The notes under the pieces were generated by a model that was not told where the DNA came from, did not search any database, and saw only the letters and a list, made by a program, of their open reading frames with translations. A DNA stretch of 64,000 nt from Pseudomonas sp. HOU2. GTDB taxonomy: Bacteria; Pseudomonadota; Gammaproteobacteria; Pseudomonadales; Pseudomonadaceae. Positions 23,401 to 31,931 of the stretch are shown one piece after another (positions within the stretch are counted from its first letter, which is position 1; each line of letters begins with the position of its first letter). A program made the position numbers and the translations under genes. The DNA lies in the NCBI RefSeq assembly GCF_040729435.1, contig NZ_CP160398.1:3472001-3536000 (forward strand), given 5' to 3'.

Positions 23401-23652
23401 ATGGAGCAGCCAACCCACAGCCTGCCGTCCCTGTTCAAACAACTGGGAATGGACAACGACCCGACCAGCATCGACCAATTCATCGCCACCCATTCACCAC
23501 TCAAACCCGAGTTGCACCTGGCGGACGCGTTTTTCTGGAGTAAAAGTCAGGCGGATTTCTTGCGTGGTGAAATTCTTGATGATGCGGATTGGGCGGAGGT
23601 GGTGGATCAGTTGAATGTGTTGTTGCGCAAGGGGCGGGTTTTGGAGGACTGA
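23401..23652 (+). CDS. DUF2789 family protein
   Basis: An 83-residue cytoplasmic protein matching the small DUF2789 family common in pseudomonads (HSLPSLFKQLGMDNDPTSIDQFIATH, then ADAFFWSKSQADFLRGEI and WAEVVDQLNVLLR). It is predicted all-helical and has no known function. A clear GAAGGAG site precedes the ATG. It is not obviously linked to its neighbours. Confidence 0.85.
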   Translation: MEQPTHSLPSLFKQLGMDNDPTSIDQFIATHSPLKPELHLADAFFWSKSQADFLRGEILDDADWAEVVDQLNVLLRKGRVLED

Positions 23653-23733
23653 AGTAAAACCTTATTACAGAATGTCCACAGGATCCCTATCGATGTTGGA
23701 GTAGCTTGCCAATTCAACAATCCGGAGCCGTCG

Positions 23734-23979
23734 ATGCAATCATTTTTGCCAGTCAGAACTATTGATGTTGACGCGCTTGGAGACTGTATTGAGGCAGTGA
23801 TCGAAAGCATCTCCAACGGGCCTGTCGAGTTTCGGGAGCACGACACAACAGTGGCTGTGCTGATTTCGCCAGAAATTTATGAAGCGATCCTGAATAGGCT
23901 GGATGATTTCGATTTGGTGTCAATCACACATTCGCGCAGGAACGAAGTAGGGGTAGCCATCGAGCTGGATGAACTATAG
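23734..23979 (+). CDS. Phd/YefM-like antitoxin without visible toxin
   Basis: An 81-residue protein resembling the Phd/YefM antitoxin fold: an N-terminal DNA-binding part (TIDVDALGDCIEAVIESISNGPVEFREHDTTVAVLISPEIYEAIL) and a short acidic tail. A CCGGAG site precedes the ATG. The usual partner (YoeB/Doc/RelE type, directly downstream) is absent: the next gene is a marR regulator 83 nt on. It may be a remnant, a solitary regulator or an antitoxin acting in trans. The family call is moderately sure. Confidence 0.65.
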   Translation: MQSFLPVRTIDVDALGDCIEAVIESISNGPVEFREHDTTVAVLISPEIYEAILNRLDDFDLVSITHSRRNEVGVAIELDEL

Positions 23980-24045
23980 AAATTCTCTGCCGAGAAGATT
24001 TGTTTCAAAACTTGACTGAAATTCCCCGCCAATGCGATATTGATA

Positions 24046-24059
24046 GTTAGCAAACTAAC
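24046..24059. promoter_or_regulatory. Inverted repeat in front of the marR gene
   Basis: GTTAG CAAA CTAAC lies immediately upstream of the marR start. MarR proteins usually bind short palindromes over their own promoter, so this is a likely operator for the efflux operon. Inferred from position. Confidence 0.5.
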
Positions 24060-24062
24060 AGT

Positions 24063-24530
24063 GTGCATTTTCCCGTGCCCGATTCCCTCGACGCTCTCCA
24101 GATGAACATCAGCAGTGCCATGGTGGTGGCCGCCAGGCATTGGCGGAAGATCTGCCAGACCACGCTGGTCAACTACGGCATCTCCGAAGCCTGCGCCGTG
24201 CCGTTGTTGATGATCGGGCGGCTGGGCGAGGGTGTGCGTCAGGTGCAAGTGGCGCAGGCGGCGGGGATGGAGAGTCCGTCGCTGGTGCGTCTGCTCGATC
24301 AGTTGTGCCACGCCGGCTACGTCTGCCGCACCGAAGATGCGCAGGATCGCCGGGCCAAGTGCCTGAGCCTGACCGACACCGGCCGTGAACTGGTGCAAGC
24401 GGTGGAAAGTGAACTGGTACGTCTGCGTCATGAAGTGCTCGAAGGCATCGACCAGAGTGATCTGGAAGCTACGCTTCGGGTACTGCGAGCTTTTGAGGCG
24501 GCCAATCCGCCTGTGGTGATCAATTCTTGA
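24063..24530 (+). CDS. MarR-family regulator of the FUSC efflux operon
   Basis: A 155-residue MarR-type repressor with the winged-helix core (VRQVQVAQAAGMESPSLVRLLDQLCHAGYVCRTEDAQDRRAKCLSLTDTGRELV). The DRRAK wing motif is clear. The start is a GTG at 24063; an ATG at 24102 is an alternative. The stop overlaps the TTG start of the FUSC gene, so the regulator heads its own operon. MarR proteins are commonly relieved by phenolic ligands, which fits an aromatic-acid exporter. Confidence 0.85.
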   Translation: MHFPVPDSLDALQMNISSAMVVAARHWRKICQTTLVNYGISEACAVPLLMIGRLGEGVRQVQVAQAAGMESPSLVRLLDQLCHAGYVCRTEDAQDRRAKCLSLTDTGRELVQAVESELVRLRHEVLEGIDQSDLEATLRVLRAFEAANPPVVINS

Positions 24531-26590
24531 ACGGTTTTTTCTCCGGCATTCCTCCGGCCCGGGACTGGTTCTACGGGGTCCGTACCTTTGCAGCGTCGAT
24601 GATCGCGCTGTACATCGCCTTGCTCATGCAAATGCCGCGTCCGTATTGGGCGATGGCCACGGTGTATATCGTCTCCAGTCCGTTTCTCGGCCCGACCAGT
24701 TCCAAGGCTTTGTACCGCGCCATCGGCACCTTCCTCGGCGCGGCGGCGGCGGTGCTGTTCGTGCCGATGTTCGTGCAGAGTCCGTATGTGTTGGTGGTGG
24801 TGATTGCCTTGTGGACGGGGATTCTGCTGTTCCTGTCGCTGCACCTGCGCACCGCCAATAATTACGCGCTGATGCTGGCCGGCTACACATTGCCGCTGAT
24901 TGCCTTGCCGACCGTGGATAATCCGCTGGCGGTGTGGGACGTGGCGGAGGCGCGTACCGAAGAGATTTTTCTCGGTATCGCCGTGGCGGCGGTGATCGGT
25001 GCGATGTTCTGGCCACGGCGTCTGGCGCCGGTGTTCAACGACGCGGTGGGCAAGTGGTTCGCTGACGCCACCACCTACAGCCTGAAGTTTCTCAGTCGCG
25101 ACGTGCAGCCTGAACAGATCACCGCGCTGCGCATGGCCATGGTCGCCAATTTCAACAGCCTTGAATTGATGATCGGCCAGTTGCCCCACGAAGGCGCCCG
25201 GCCGCAAACCGTGCGCAACACCAAGGAGCTGCGCGGGCGGATGATCCACCTGTTGCCGGTGATCGACGCTCTGGAAGACTCGCTCTACGCCCTTGAGCGA
25301 CGCACGCCGGAACTGGTGGAAAAGTTTGCCCCGCTGCTGACCGCGACCCAGCAATGGCTCGGCCATAACGACGCCGATCTTGATCGGTGGCAGGCGCTCA
25401 AGGATCAACTACAGGCCTTGCAGCCGAGCTGCGAGGCGCTGGAAGATCGCAAGCAATTGCTGTTCTCCAACGCGATTTATCGCCTCGGTGAATTCATCGA
25501 TTTGTGGCAGGACTGCCGCAGCCTGCAGGACGCGATTCTCTGCGAGCGTCAGGACAGCTGGCGCGCGGTGTACCGGCACTGGCGCCTCGGGCGGCTGACG
25601 CCATTCCTTGATCGCGGGATGATGCTGTATTCGGTGGCCTCGACCATTCTGGCGATCATCGTCGCTTCGGTGCTGTGGATTCTGCTCGGCTGGCCGGACG
25701 GCGGCAGCGCGGTGATTCTGGCGGCGGTAGCGTGCAGTTTCTTCGCCTCGATGGACGACCCGGCGCCGCAGATCTACCGGTTCTTTTTCTGGACCGGAAT
25801 GTCGGTGCTGTTCGCCAGTCTCTACCTGTTTCTGATTCTGCCGAACCTGCACGATTTTCCGATGCTGGTGCTGGCCTTTGCGATACCGTTCATCTGCGTC
25901 GGCACCCTGACGGTACAGCCGCGATTCTACCTCGGCATGCTCCTGACGCTGGTCAACACCTCGTCGTTCATCAGCATTCAGGGCGCCTACGACGCGGACT
26001 TCTTCGCCTTTGTGAACTCCAACCTGGCCGGCCCGATGGGTTTGCTGTTCGCGTTCATCTGGACCCTGATCGCCCGCCCGTTCGGCGTCGAGCTGGCGGC
26101 CAAGCGCCTGACCCGCTTCAGCTGGAAAGACATCGTGCGCATGACCGAGCCGGCCAACCTCGCCGAGCACCGGCAACTGGGCGTGCAATTGCTTGACCGT
26201 CTGATGCAGCACCTGCCGCGTCTGGCTATGACCGGCCAGGACACCGGCATTGCCATGCGTGAAGTGCGTGTCGGCCTCAACCTGCTCGATCTGCTGGCCT
26301 ACACCCCGCGGGTGGAAGGCGCGCCGAATGCCCTGCTGCAGCAGGTGGTGGCTGAGGTCGGCGAGTATTTCCGCGCCTGCCTCAAGGCCGGCGAACGCTT
26401 GCCGGCACCGAGCCCGCTACTGATGACCATGGACCGTGCGCGCCGCGCCCTCAAAGGCCACGGCGACGATGAAACCCGGCTAAACCTGTTGCATGCCCTG
26501 AGCGGCTTGCGTCTGGCGCTGTTGCCCGGCGTGGAATTTGTCAGCACGGGCGATGCCGAAGAACCGCTGCCCGATGGAGCGCCCCTATGA
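24527..26590 (+). CDS. FUSC-family inner-membrane transporter (AaeB-like)
   Basis: A 687-residue inner-membrane protein of the fusaric acid resistance/AaeB family. Two blocks of membrane helices (residues about 15-170 and 365-510) are separated by a large cytoplasmic helical part and followed by a cytoplasmic tail. The opening GIPPARDWFYGVRTFAASMIALYIAL and MPRPYWAMATVYIVSSPFLGPTSSKALYR is diagnostic. It starts with TTG, overlapping the marR stop by 4 nt. Together with the DUF1656, HlyD and outer-membrane genes it forms a tripartite exporter, likely for aromatic acids or similar toxic compounds. Confidence 0.9.
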   Translation: MNGFFSGIPPARDWFYGVRTFAASMIALYIALLMQMPRPYWAMATVYIVSSPFLGPTSSKALYRAIGTFLGAAAAVLFVPMFVQSPYVLVVVIALWTGILLFLSLHLRTANNYALMLAGYTLPLIALPTVDNPLAVWDVAEARTEEIFLGIAVAAVIGAMFWPRRLAPVFNDAVGKWFADATTYSLKFLSRDVQPEQITALRMAMVANFNSLELMIGQLPHEGARPQTVRNTKELRGRMIHLLPVIDALEDSLYALERRTPELVEKFAPLLTATQQWLGHNDADLDRWQALKDQLQALQPSCEALEDRKQLLFSNAIYRLGEFIDLWQDCRSLQDAILCERQDSWRAVYRHWRLGRLTPFLDRGMMLYSVASTILAIIVASVLWILLGWPDGGSAVILAAVACSFFASMDDPAPQIYRFFFWTGMSVLFASLYLFLILPNLHDFPMLVLAFAIPFICVGTLTVQPRFYLGMLLTLVNTSSFISIQGAYDADFFAFVNSNLAGPMGLLFAFIWTLIARPFGVELAAKRLTRFSWKDIVRMTEPANLAEHRQLGVQLLDRLMQHLPRLAMTGQDTGIAMREVRVGLNLLDLLAYTPRVEGAPNALLQQVVAEVGEYFRACLKAGERLPAPSPLLMTMDRARRALKGHGDDETRLNLLHALSGLRLALLPGVEFVSTGDAEEPLPDGAPL

Positions 26591-26796
26591 TCGGTGATCT
26601 GGATATCAGCGGCATTTTCCTGCCGACCCTGCTGGTGTTGATGGGCATCACCTATGTGTTGTTTGTGCTGGTGCACGGCGTGCTCACGCGCCTGCACTTT
26701 TACCGTCTGGTCTGGCACCGGGCATTGTTCAACGTGGCCCTCTACGCCGTGATGCTGTACGGCGTGGACTCACTCAGTCGATACCTGATGACATGA
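26587..26796 (+). CDS. DUF1656 small membrane protein (AaeX-like)
   Basis: A 69-residue protein with two hydrophobic helices (IFLPTLLVLMGITYVLFVLVHG and ALFNVALYAVMLYGV). DUF1656 proteins are standard small companions of FUSC transporters. It overlaps both neighbours by 4 nt. Confidence 0.9.
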   Translation: MIGDLDISGIFLPTLLVLMGITYVLFVLVHGVLTRLHFYRLVWHRALFNVALYAVMLYGVDSLSRYLMT

Positions 26797-27695
26797 AAAA
26801 ACCGTTTCTGACCATCGGTCGCGTGGTCCTGACCCTGCTGATCGTGACTTTTGCCGTCGTCCTCGTCTGGCGCATGGTGATGTATTACATGTTTGCGCCG
26901 TGGACCCGCGACGGCCACATTCGCGCCGACATCATCCAGATCGCTCCGGATGTGTCCGGGCTGATCCAGCAGGTCGAGGTCAAGGACAACCAGTTGATCA
27001 AACGCGGTCAGGTGCTGTTCAGCATCGATCAGGATCGCTTCAAACTGGCCCTGCGTCAGGCTAAAGCGGCGGTTGCCGATCGCGAGGAAACCCTGGCTCA
27101 AGCCCAGCGCGAAGCCAAGCGTAACCGTGGCCTGGGCAATCTGGTGCCGGCCGAACAACTGGAAGAAAGCCAATCGAAAGTCGCCCGGGCGCAATCGGCG
27201 CTGGCCGAAGCGCTGGTGACGGTGGACAGCGCCCAGCTCAACCTGGATCGTTCGGTGATCCGCAGCCCGGTGGACGGCTACGTCAACGACCGCGCGCCGC
27301 GTGTGCAGGAATTCGTCACCGCCGGGCGGCCGGTGCTGTCGGTGGTGGACAGCAACTCGTTCCACATCGACGGTTATTTCGAAGAAACCAAACTCGACGG
27401 CATTCATGTCGGTCAGTCGGTGGATATCCGCGTGATCGGCGATAAAGCCAAACTGCGCGGACATGTCGAGAGCATCGTCGCCGGTATCGAAGACCGCGAC
27501 CGCACCAGCGGCAATAACCTGCTGCCCAACGTCAACCCGGCGTTCAGTTGGGTGCGCCTGGCGCAGCGGATCCCGGTGCGCATCGCCTTTGACGAGGTGC
27601 CGGAAGATTTCCGCATGATCGCCGGGCGGACCGCGACCGTGTCGATCATCGACGATCAGCCCCGCGACGACCGCAAACAGGAGCCCGCGCAATGA
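26793..27695 (+). CDS. HlyD-family adaptor of the FUSC exporter
   Basis: A 300-residue periplasmic adaptor anchored by one N-terminal helix (VVLTLLIVTFAVVLVWRMVMYYMF). The lipoyl halves are IAPDVSGLIQQVEVKDNQLIKRGQVLFSID and RSVIRSPVDGYVNDRAPRVQEFVTAG, with an alpha-hairpin between them. It resembles AaeA/EmrA. Overlaps of 4 nt at both ends indicate strict co-translation with the DUF1656 protein and the outer-membrane channel. Confidence 0.9.
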   Translation: MKKPFLTIGRVVLTLLIVTFAVVLVWRMVMYYMFAPWTRDGHIRADIIQIAPDVSGLIQQVEVKDNQLIKRGQVLFSIDQDRFKLALRQAKAAVADREETLAQAQREAKRNRGLGNLVPAEQLEESQSKVARAQSALAEALVTVDSAQLNLDRSVIRSPVDGYVNDRAPRVQEFVTAGRPVLSVVDSNSFHIDGYFEETKLDGIHVGQSVDIRVIGDKAKLRGHVESIVAGIEDRDRTSGNNLLPNVNPAFSWVRLAQRIPVRIAFDEVPEDFRMIAGRTATVSIIDDQPRDDRKQEPAQ

Positions 27696-29134
27696 ACAGG
27701 CTCCTGATGATCGCCGGGTTGGGCATGATGCTCTCGGCGTGTCAGATGGTCGGGCCGGACTATCACCTGCCCGCTGACGCGGCGGTGCAGCGCAAGGATT
27801 TTCAGGGCGAGCTGGCGGTAGAGGGCAAACCGGTGGTGTCGGCGCCGGTGCCGGCTGACTGGTGGCGGCTGTATCAAGACCCGCGTCTGGACCAACTGGT
27901 GCAGCAGGCCATGGCTTCCAATACGGATTTGCGCGTGGCGGCGGCGAACCTTCAACGGGCGCGCGCGCAAGTCGATGAGGCCGAAGCGGCGGGTGGCTGG
28001 AGCGCAGGCGTGAAGATGGGCGCGCAGCGTTTGCAGGAATCCGGGCAGGCGTTCTTGCTGCCGGAAAAAGTCCCGGTCGACAACGTCGGCGATATTGGCA
28101 TCAGCGCGTCTTATCAGTTCGATCTGTGGGGCACCCTGCAACGCGGTATCGAAGGCGCGAAGGCTAACGCCGATGCGACTCAAGCAGCGGCTGACACCGC
28201 ACGCATCACTTTGGTGGCCGATGTGGTTCGCGCGTACACCCAAGTGTGCGCGGCCAACGAAGAGCGGGAAATTGCCCAGCACTCCCTCGACCTGCAATCG
28301 CAGAGCACTACGCTGATCCAGCGCCTGCGCGATGCCGGGCGTGGTGATGAAACCCAGGTCACCCGCTCGCAAACCCAATTCAAGTCGTTGCGCGCCGACC
28401 TGCCGCGCTATGAGGCAGCGCGTCAGGCCGGGTTGTTCCGCCTGTCGATGCTGCTGGCGAAACCGGTCGAGCAATTGCCGGCCGGTACCGCCACTTGTGC
28501 CGAACTGCCGAAAATTGCCCAACTGGTGCCGGTGGGCGACGGTGCGGCGCTGCTCAAGCGTCGTCCCGATATCCGTCAGGCGGAACGTCGCTTGGCGGCC
28601 TCGACAGCGGGCATCGGCGTCGCTACGGGCGAGCTGTACCCGGACATCAGCATCGGCGCGACCATCGGCACCGTCGGTCTTATTGACGACTTGGGCGATC
28701 CGTCGACCAATCGCTGGGGCTTCGGCCCGTCGTTGAGCTGGAAGGTGCCGACCAACGGCGCCCGCGCACGTATCCGCGAAGCCGAAGCCAACACCCAGGC
28801 CGCACTGGCACATTTCGACGGCGTGGTGCTCAACGCCATCCGCGAAACCCAGACCGGCCTGGCCCAGTACAGCGCGCTGCTGCAACGCCGCGACGCCCTG
28901 GCCGATGCCGAGCAGTCGGCGAAACTGGCGGCGGACCAGACTCACCGCTTCTTCCAGGCCGGGCGCGAGTCGTTCCTCGCCGACCTGCAGGCGACCCGCA
29001 CCTACACCGACGTCACCGCGCAACTGGCCGCCGCCAACACCCAGGTCGCCATGAGCCAGATCGATTTGTTCCTCGCCCTCGGTGGCGGTTGGGAAAGCGG
29101 ACGAACGCACGCTCCAACCGCCAGCAAACCCTGA
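27692..29134 (+). CDS. Outer-membrane efflux channel, NodT type, of the FUSC operon
   Basis: A 480-residue lipoprotein (MNRLLMIAGLGMMLSAC, cysteine at position 17) with MVGPDYHLP, a typical start of the NodT family. A central LKRRPDIRQAERRLAASTAGIGVATGELYPDISI block and the closing ALGGGWE are also present. It completes a tripartite exporter with the FUSC protein and the HlyD adaptor. It is the last gene of the operon. Confidence 0.92.
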   Translation: MNRLLMIAGLGMMLSACQMVGPDYHLPADAAVQRKDFQGELAVEGKPVVSAPVPADWWRLYQDPRLDQLVQQAMASNTDLRVAAANLQRARAQVDEAEAAGGWSAGVKMGAQRLQESGQAFLLPEKVPVDNVGDIGISASYQFDLWGTLQRGIEGAKANADATQAAADTARITLVADVVRAYTQVCAANEEREIAQHSLDLQSQSTTLIQRLRDAGRGDETQVTRSQTQFKSLRADLPRYEAARQAGLFRLSMLLAKPVEQLPAGTATCAELPKIAQLVPVGDGAALLKRRPDIRQAERRLAASTAGIGVATGELYPDISIGATIGTVGLIDDLGDPSTNRWGFGPSLSWKVPTNGARARIREAEANTQAALAHFDGVVLNAIRETQTGLAQYSALLQRRDALADAEQSAKLAADQTHRFFQAGRESFLADLQATRTYTDVTAQLAAANTQVAMSQIDLFLALGGGWESGRTHAPTASKP

Positions 29135-29227
29135 GGCCGTTGCTATGCTTTGAAGTGTTGGAAGGGCGCCCCGAGCAAGGCGCCCTTTCAACGCACATTG
29201 CTAGCGCTGGTCTAGGGGAAACCAATA

Positions 29228-29863
29228 ATGAAAAACCCTTACGCTCTCGGCTTCTGGTGCGCCCTGGTAGCGCTGGTGCTGCTATCGGCCACCTATTTCT
29301 ACGGCATCATGCTGGCCCATCAGATCGACAAGGCCATGGTCTTCCTCGACAGCGCCACGGCGTTGATCGCGGTGATGGCAATCGTCGTCGTGGCCTGGGC
29401 GTCGATCCAGGTGCAGCGAGTCAAGAAGAGACAACTTGAACAAGGCAAGACCCTGGTGCTGATCTGGGACACCAAAGTCGCTCTGCGTCGGGTCGAAACC
29501 GTGTTCGATCGCTACTTCTGGGGCAGCTACTGGCAACCGGGACGGACCTTCGCCGAAGTCATGGGCGAACTGACCGGCACGCCGCTGGAAAAAAGCCTCG
29601 AAGCCTTGAAAAAACAGTGTCTGGAACTCGACAAGCAGATTGCCGATGAAGGCTGGCACTGGCTCAACAATGCCCGCGAACTGTCGGATGTCGCCACGGC
29701 CATGGCCCGCGAACGCTATCAGCTGGATTTCTGCGACCCCCGGGCGGATGGGCCGGGCGGGGCGGTGATCGACCGCGACTTTGAAGTGCTGGTGTATACC
29801 TGGACGGCGCGGTTGAAGAGCTTCGATCATCAACTCGATGAGATCGAGGTTCAGTATTCCTGA
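29228..29863 (+). CDS. Hypothetical two-TM membrane protein
   Basis: A 211-residue protein I do not recognise. Two membrane helices at about 8-28 and 40-62 are followed by a soluble helical domain (VKKRQLEQGKTLVLIWDTKVALRRVETVFDRYFWGSYWQPG) with many charged residues. GGGGAAACC lies before the ATG. It stands alone between the efflux operon and a REP pair, with about 90 bp upstream that could hold a promoter. Confidence 0.7.
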   Translation: MKNPYALGFWCALVALVLLSATYFYGIMLAHQIDKAMVFLDSATALIAVMAIVVVAWASIQVQRVKKRQLEQGKTLVLIWDTKVALRRVETVFDRYFWGSYWQPGRTFAEVMGELTGTPLEKSLEALKKQCLELDKQIADEGWHWLNNARELSDVATAMARERYQLDFCDPRADGPGGAVIDRDFEVLVYTWTARLKSFDHQLDEIEVQYS

Positions 29864-29886
29864 TCTTCTGGGAGTCCTCTGGCCCC

Positions 29887-29975
29887 ATCGCTGGCAAGCC
29901 AGCTCCCACAGTTTTTGTGGTGTTCTCGGATTTTGTGAACACAACCAATCCTGTGGGAGCTGGCTTGCCAGCGAT
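29887..29975. repeat. REP pair (GGGAGCTGGCTTGCCAGCGA type)
   Basis: ATCGCTGGCAAGCCAGCTCC and its exact complement bracket a 39-bp centre. It fills part of the 315-bp gap from 29864 to 30178; the rest holds only an AT-rich stretch near 30040 that may carry the promoter of the next gene. Confidence 0.9.
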
Positions 29976-30178
29976 AGCGTCTTCAAAAACACTGCAACTC
30001 TCCCGGCCTGTCAGCTGTCCACACTCCCCATAGACACTCTTTAACCTTTAAACATTGGGCCGCCTCGTGCTGCCAGTGCTAATCTCCACCGCTAATTTCA
30101 GCGGAGTCGAGCCGCGACCCGGTCACGGGTTCAGGGAAGACGACCACCTTTCAGCCACGGACATTGATCGGGTCATTC

Positions 30179-31684
30179 ATGAATAAATCAGCAGGCGTGC
30201 TTCTCGGGATTGTTGTTGCCATCGGTGCGATCAGCGCCGGCGGGGCCTGGTACACCGGGACCAAGATCGAAGGCGTGCTGAACAACGCCGTCAGCAACGC
30301 CAACAAAGAGCTGCAGACCGCGATGGCCGGCTCCAATGGCACCGCGTCGCTGGAGCTGGTGTCGCTGGAGCGTCACACCTTCACCAGCACCGCGCACTAC
30401 CGTCTCAAGGGTGAGGGCGAGATGTTCGGCGACCAGCCGGTCGAGCTGCTGTTTGTCGACCACATCGAGCACGGCCCGCTGCCGTTCTCGCGTCTGGTGT
30501 CGCTGAAGTGGCTGCCGGTCATGGCCACCAGTAATTACGAGCTGGAAAAGAGCCCGGCCACCGAAAAATGGTTTGCCGCCACCAAGGGCGCCGCGCCGCT
30601 CAAGGGCGTGACCAACATCGGCTACGACGAATCCACCACCAGCAGCCTCGAGTTGCTGCCGCTGGAAACCGCGCTGGACGAGCAGTCGAGCCTGAAATTC
30701 TCCGGCCTGACCATGAACATCTCCGCCAGTGCCCAGGCGCAGAAGGTCAAGGCTGACGGCTACATGGACAGCCTGAAACTGGTCACCGTGTCGCAGGATC
30801 AGGCGCCGGTGCAGGTCGAACTCAACGGTCTGACCCTGGCCAGCAACCTCGCCAAGAGCAGCTACGGCTACTACACCGGGGAAAACACCCTGGAGCTGAC
30901 CAACAGCAAAACCACCTTCGGTCCCAAGCAGTCGGTGCTCGGCGTGAAGAACTTCGAAATGAAGAACCTCACCGAAGAGAGCGGCAGCAATGCCTCGGGC
31001 CGCGCTGACTACAAGGTCGGCGAGGTCACCCTCAACGACAAGAAAATCGGTTCGGCCAGCATGGCGATGAGCCTGAAGAACCTCGACATCCCGTCGACAA
31101 TGTCGCTGATGCAGATCTACCAGACCAAATTGCAGCCGTACGAGAAAGAAGCTGCCGCCGCTGCCGAAGCCGGCCTGCCGGCACCGGAGCTGAACCTGAC
31201 CGAAGCCGAGTCGGCACAGGTCAAGGCTGACCTGCAGAAACTGCTGGCCGCCAGTCCACAGATCGCCTTGGAAAACCTGTCGCTGAAAACCGCCAACGGT
31301 GAAAGCCGCGCCAGCCTGGTGATTGATCTGACCAAGCCACAGTCGATGGATCTGCCGCCGGATCAACTGGGTAAACAGTTGGTCGCGCTGCTGGACCTGA
31401 ACATTCAAGTGTCCAAGCCGATGCTGATCGATCTGCTCAGCGTGCAGGCGCAGCTTGACGGCCAGACCGACGCCAAAGCCATCGTCGACCAGGCCAGCGC
31501 CGGTGCCGACATGTTCTCCGGCATGGCCGTCGGTTCGCAGTTGGCGACCGTCGATGGCACCAATGTCGTGACCAAGCTGCATTACGCCGCCAATCAGGTG
31601 GAGTTCAACGGCCAGAAGATGACCGTCGAGCAGTTCGTCGGCTTCCTGATGAGCAAGTTCGCTGGCGTCACGCAAGTGCAGTAA
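30179..31684 (+). CDS. YdgA-family (DUF945) protein
   Basis: A 501-residue protein with an N-terminal anchor (GVLLGIVVAIGAISAGGAWYTGTKIEGVLNNAV), typical of the YdgA/DUF945 family, and a long periplasmic domain of repeated beta-strand blocks. A short Ala/Glu-rich helical insert lies near residues 318-345. The biological role of the family is unclear. The ATG at 30179 was chosen over an upstream in-frame start because the MNKSAGVLLG start matches the family. It is monocistronic, with a terminator directly after. Confidence 0.85.
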   Translation: MNKSAGVLLGIVVAIGAISAGGAWYTGTKIEGVLNNAVSNANKELQTAMAGSNGTASLELVSLERHTFTSTAHYRLKGEGEMFGDQPVELLFVDHIEHGPLPFSRLVSLKWLPVMATSNYELEKSPATEKWFAATKGAAPLKGVTNIGYDESTTSSLELLPLETALDEQSSLKFSGLTMNISASAQAQKVKADGYMDSLKLVTVSQDQAPVQVELNGLTLASNLAKSSYGYYTGENTLELTNSKTTFGPKQSVLGVKNFEMKNLTEESGSNASGRADYKVGEVTLNDKKIGSASMAMSLKNLDIPSTMSLMQIYQTKLQPYEKEAAAAAEAGLPAPELNLTEAESAQVKADLQKLLAASPQIALENLSLKTANGESRASLVIDLTKPQSMDLPPDQLGKQLVALLDLNIQVSKPMLIDLLSVQAQLDGQTDAKAIVDQASAGADMFSGMAVGSQLATVDGTNVVTKLHYAANQVEFNGQKMTVEQFVGFLMSKFAGVTQVQ

Positions 31685-31702
31685 TCCTGCGCTCTTAATA
31701 GC

Positions 31703-31740
31703 AACGCCCGGCCTCTGATCCACAGACGCCGGGCGTTTTG
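31703..31740 (+). terminator. Terminator after the YdgA-family gene
   Basis: A 10-bp GC-rich stem (AACGCCCGGC / GCCGGGCGTT) with a 15-nt loop, followed by TTTTG. Confidence 0.8.
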
Positions 31741-31931
31741 CTGTCTGGTGTGCGGGTTTTCCACTGAGCCGGCGCCACGATTCTGAACAATTATTGCGTT
31801 CTGAATATTCGACTACGCTTGCATGCAAGACTGCCTGACTAAGCTTGGCTGAGTCTCTTTTGACTCGGTCTCCGTTACGAATGGGCAAGGGGGGCATTGC
31901 GACCCGGCTGGCCATGTAAGGATGCTGACGA

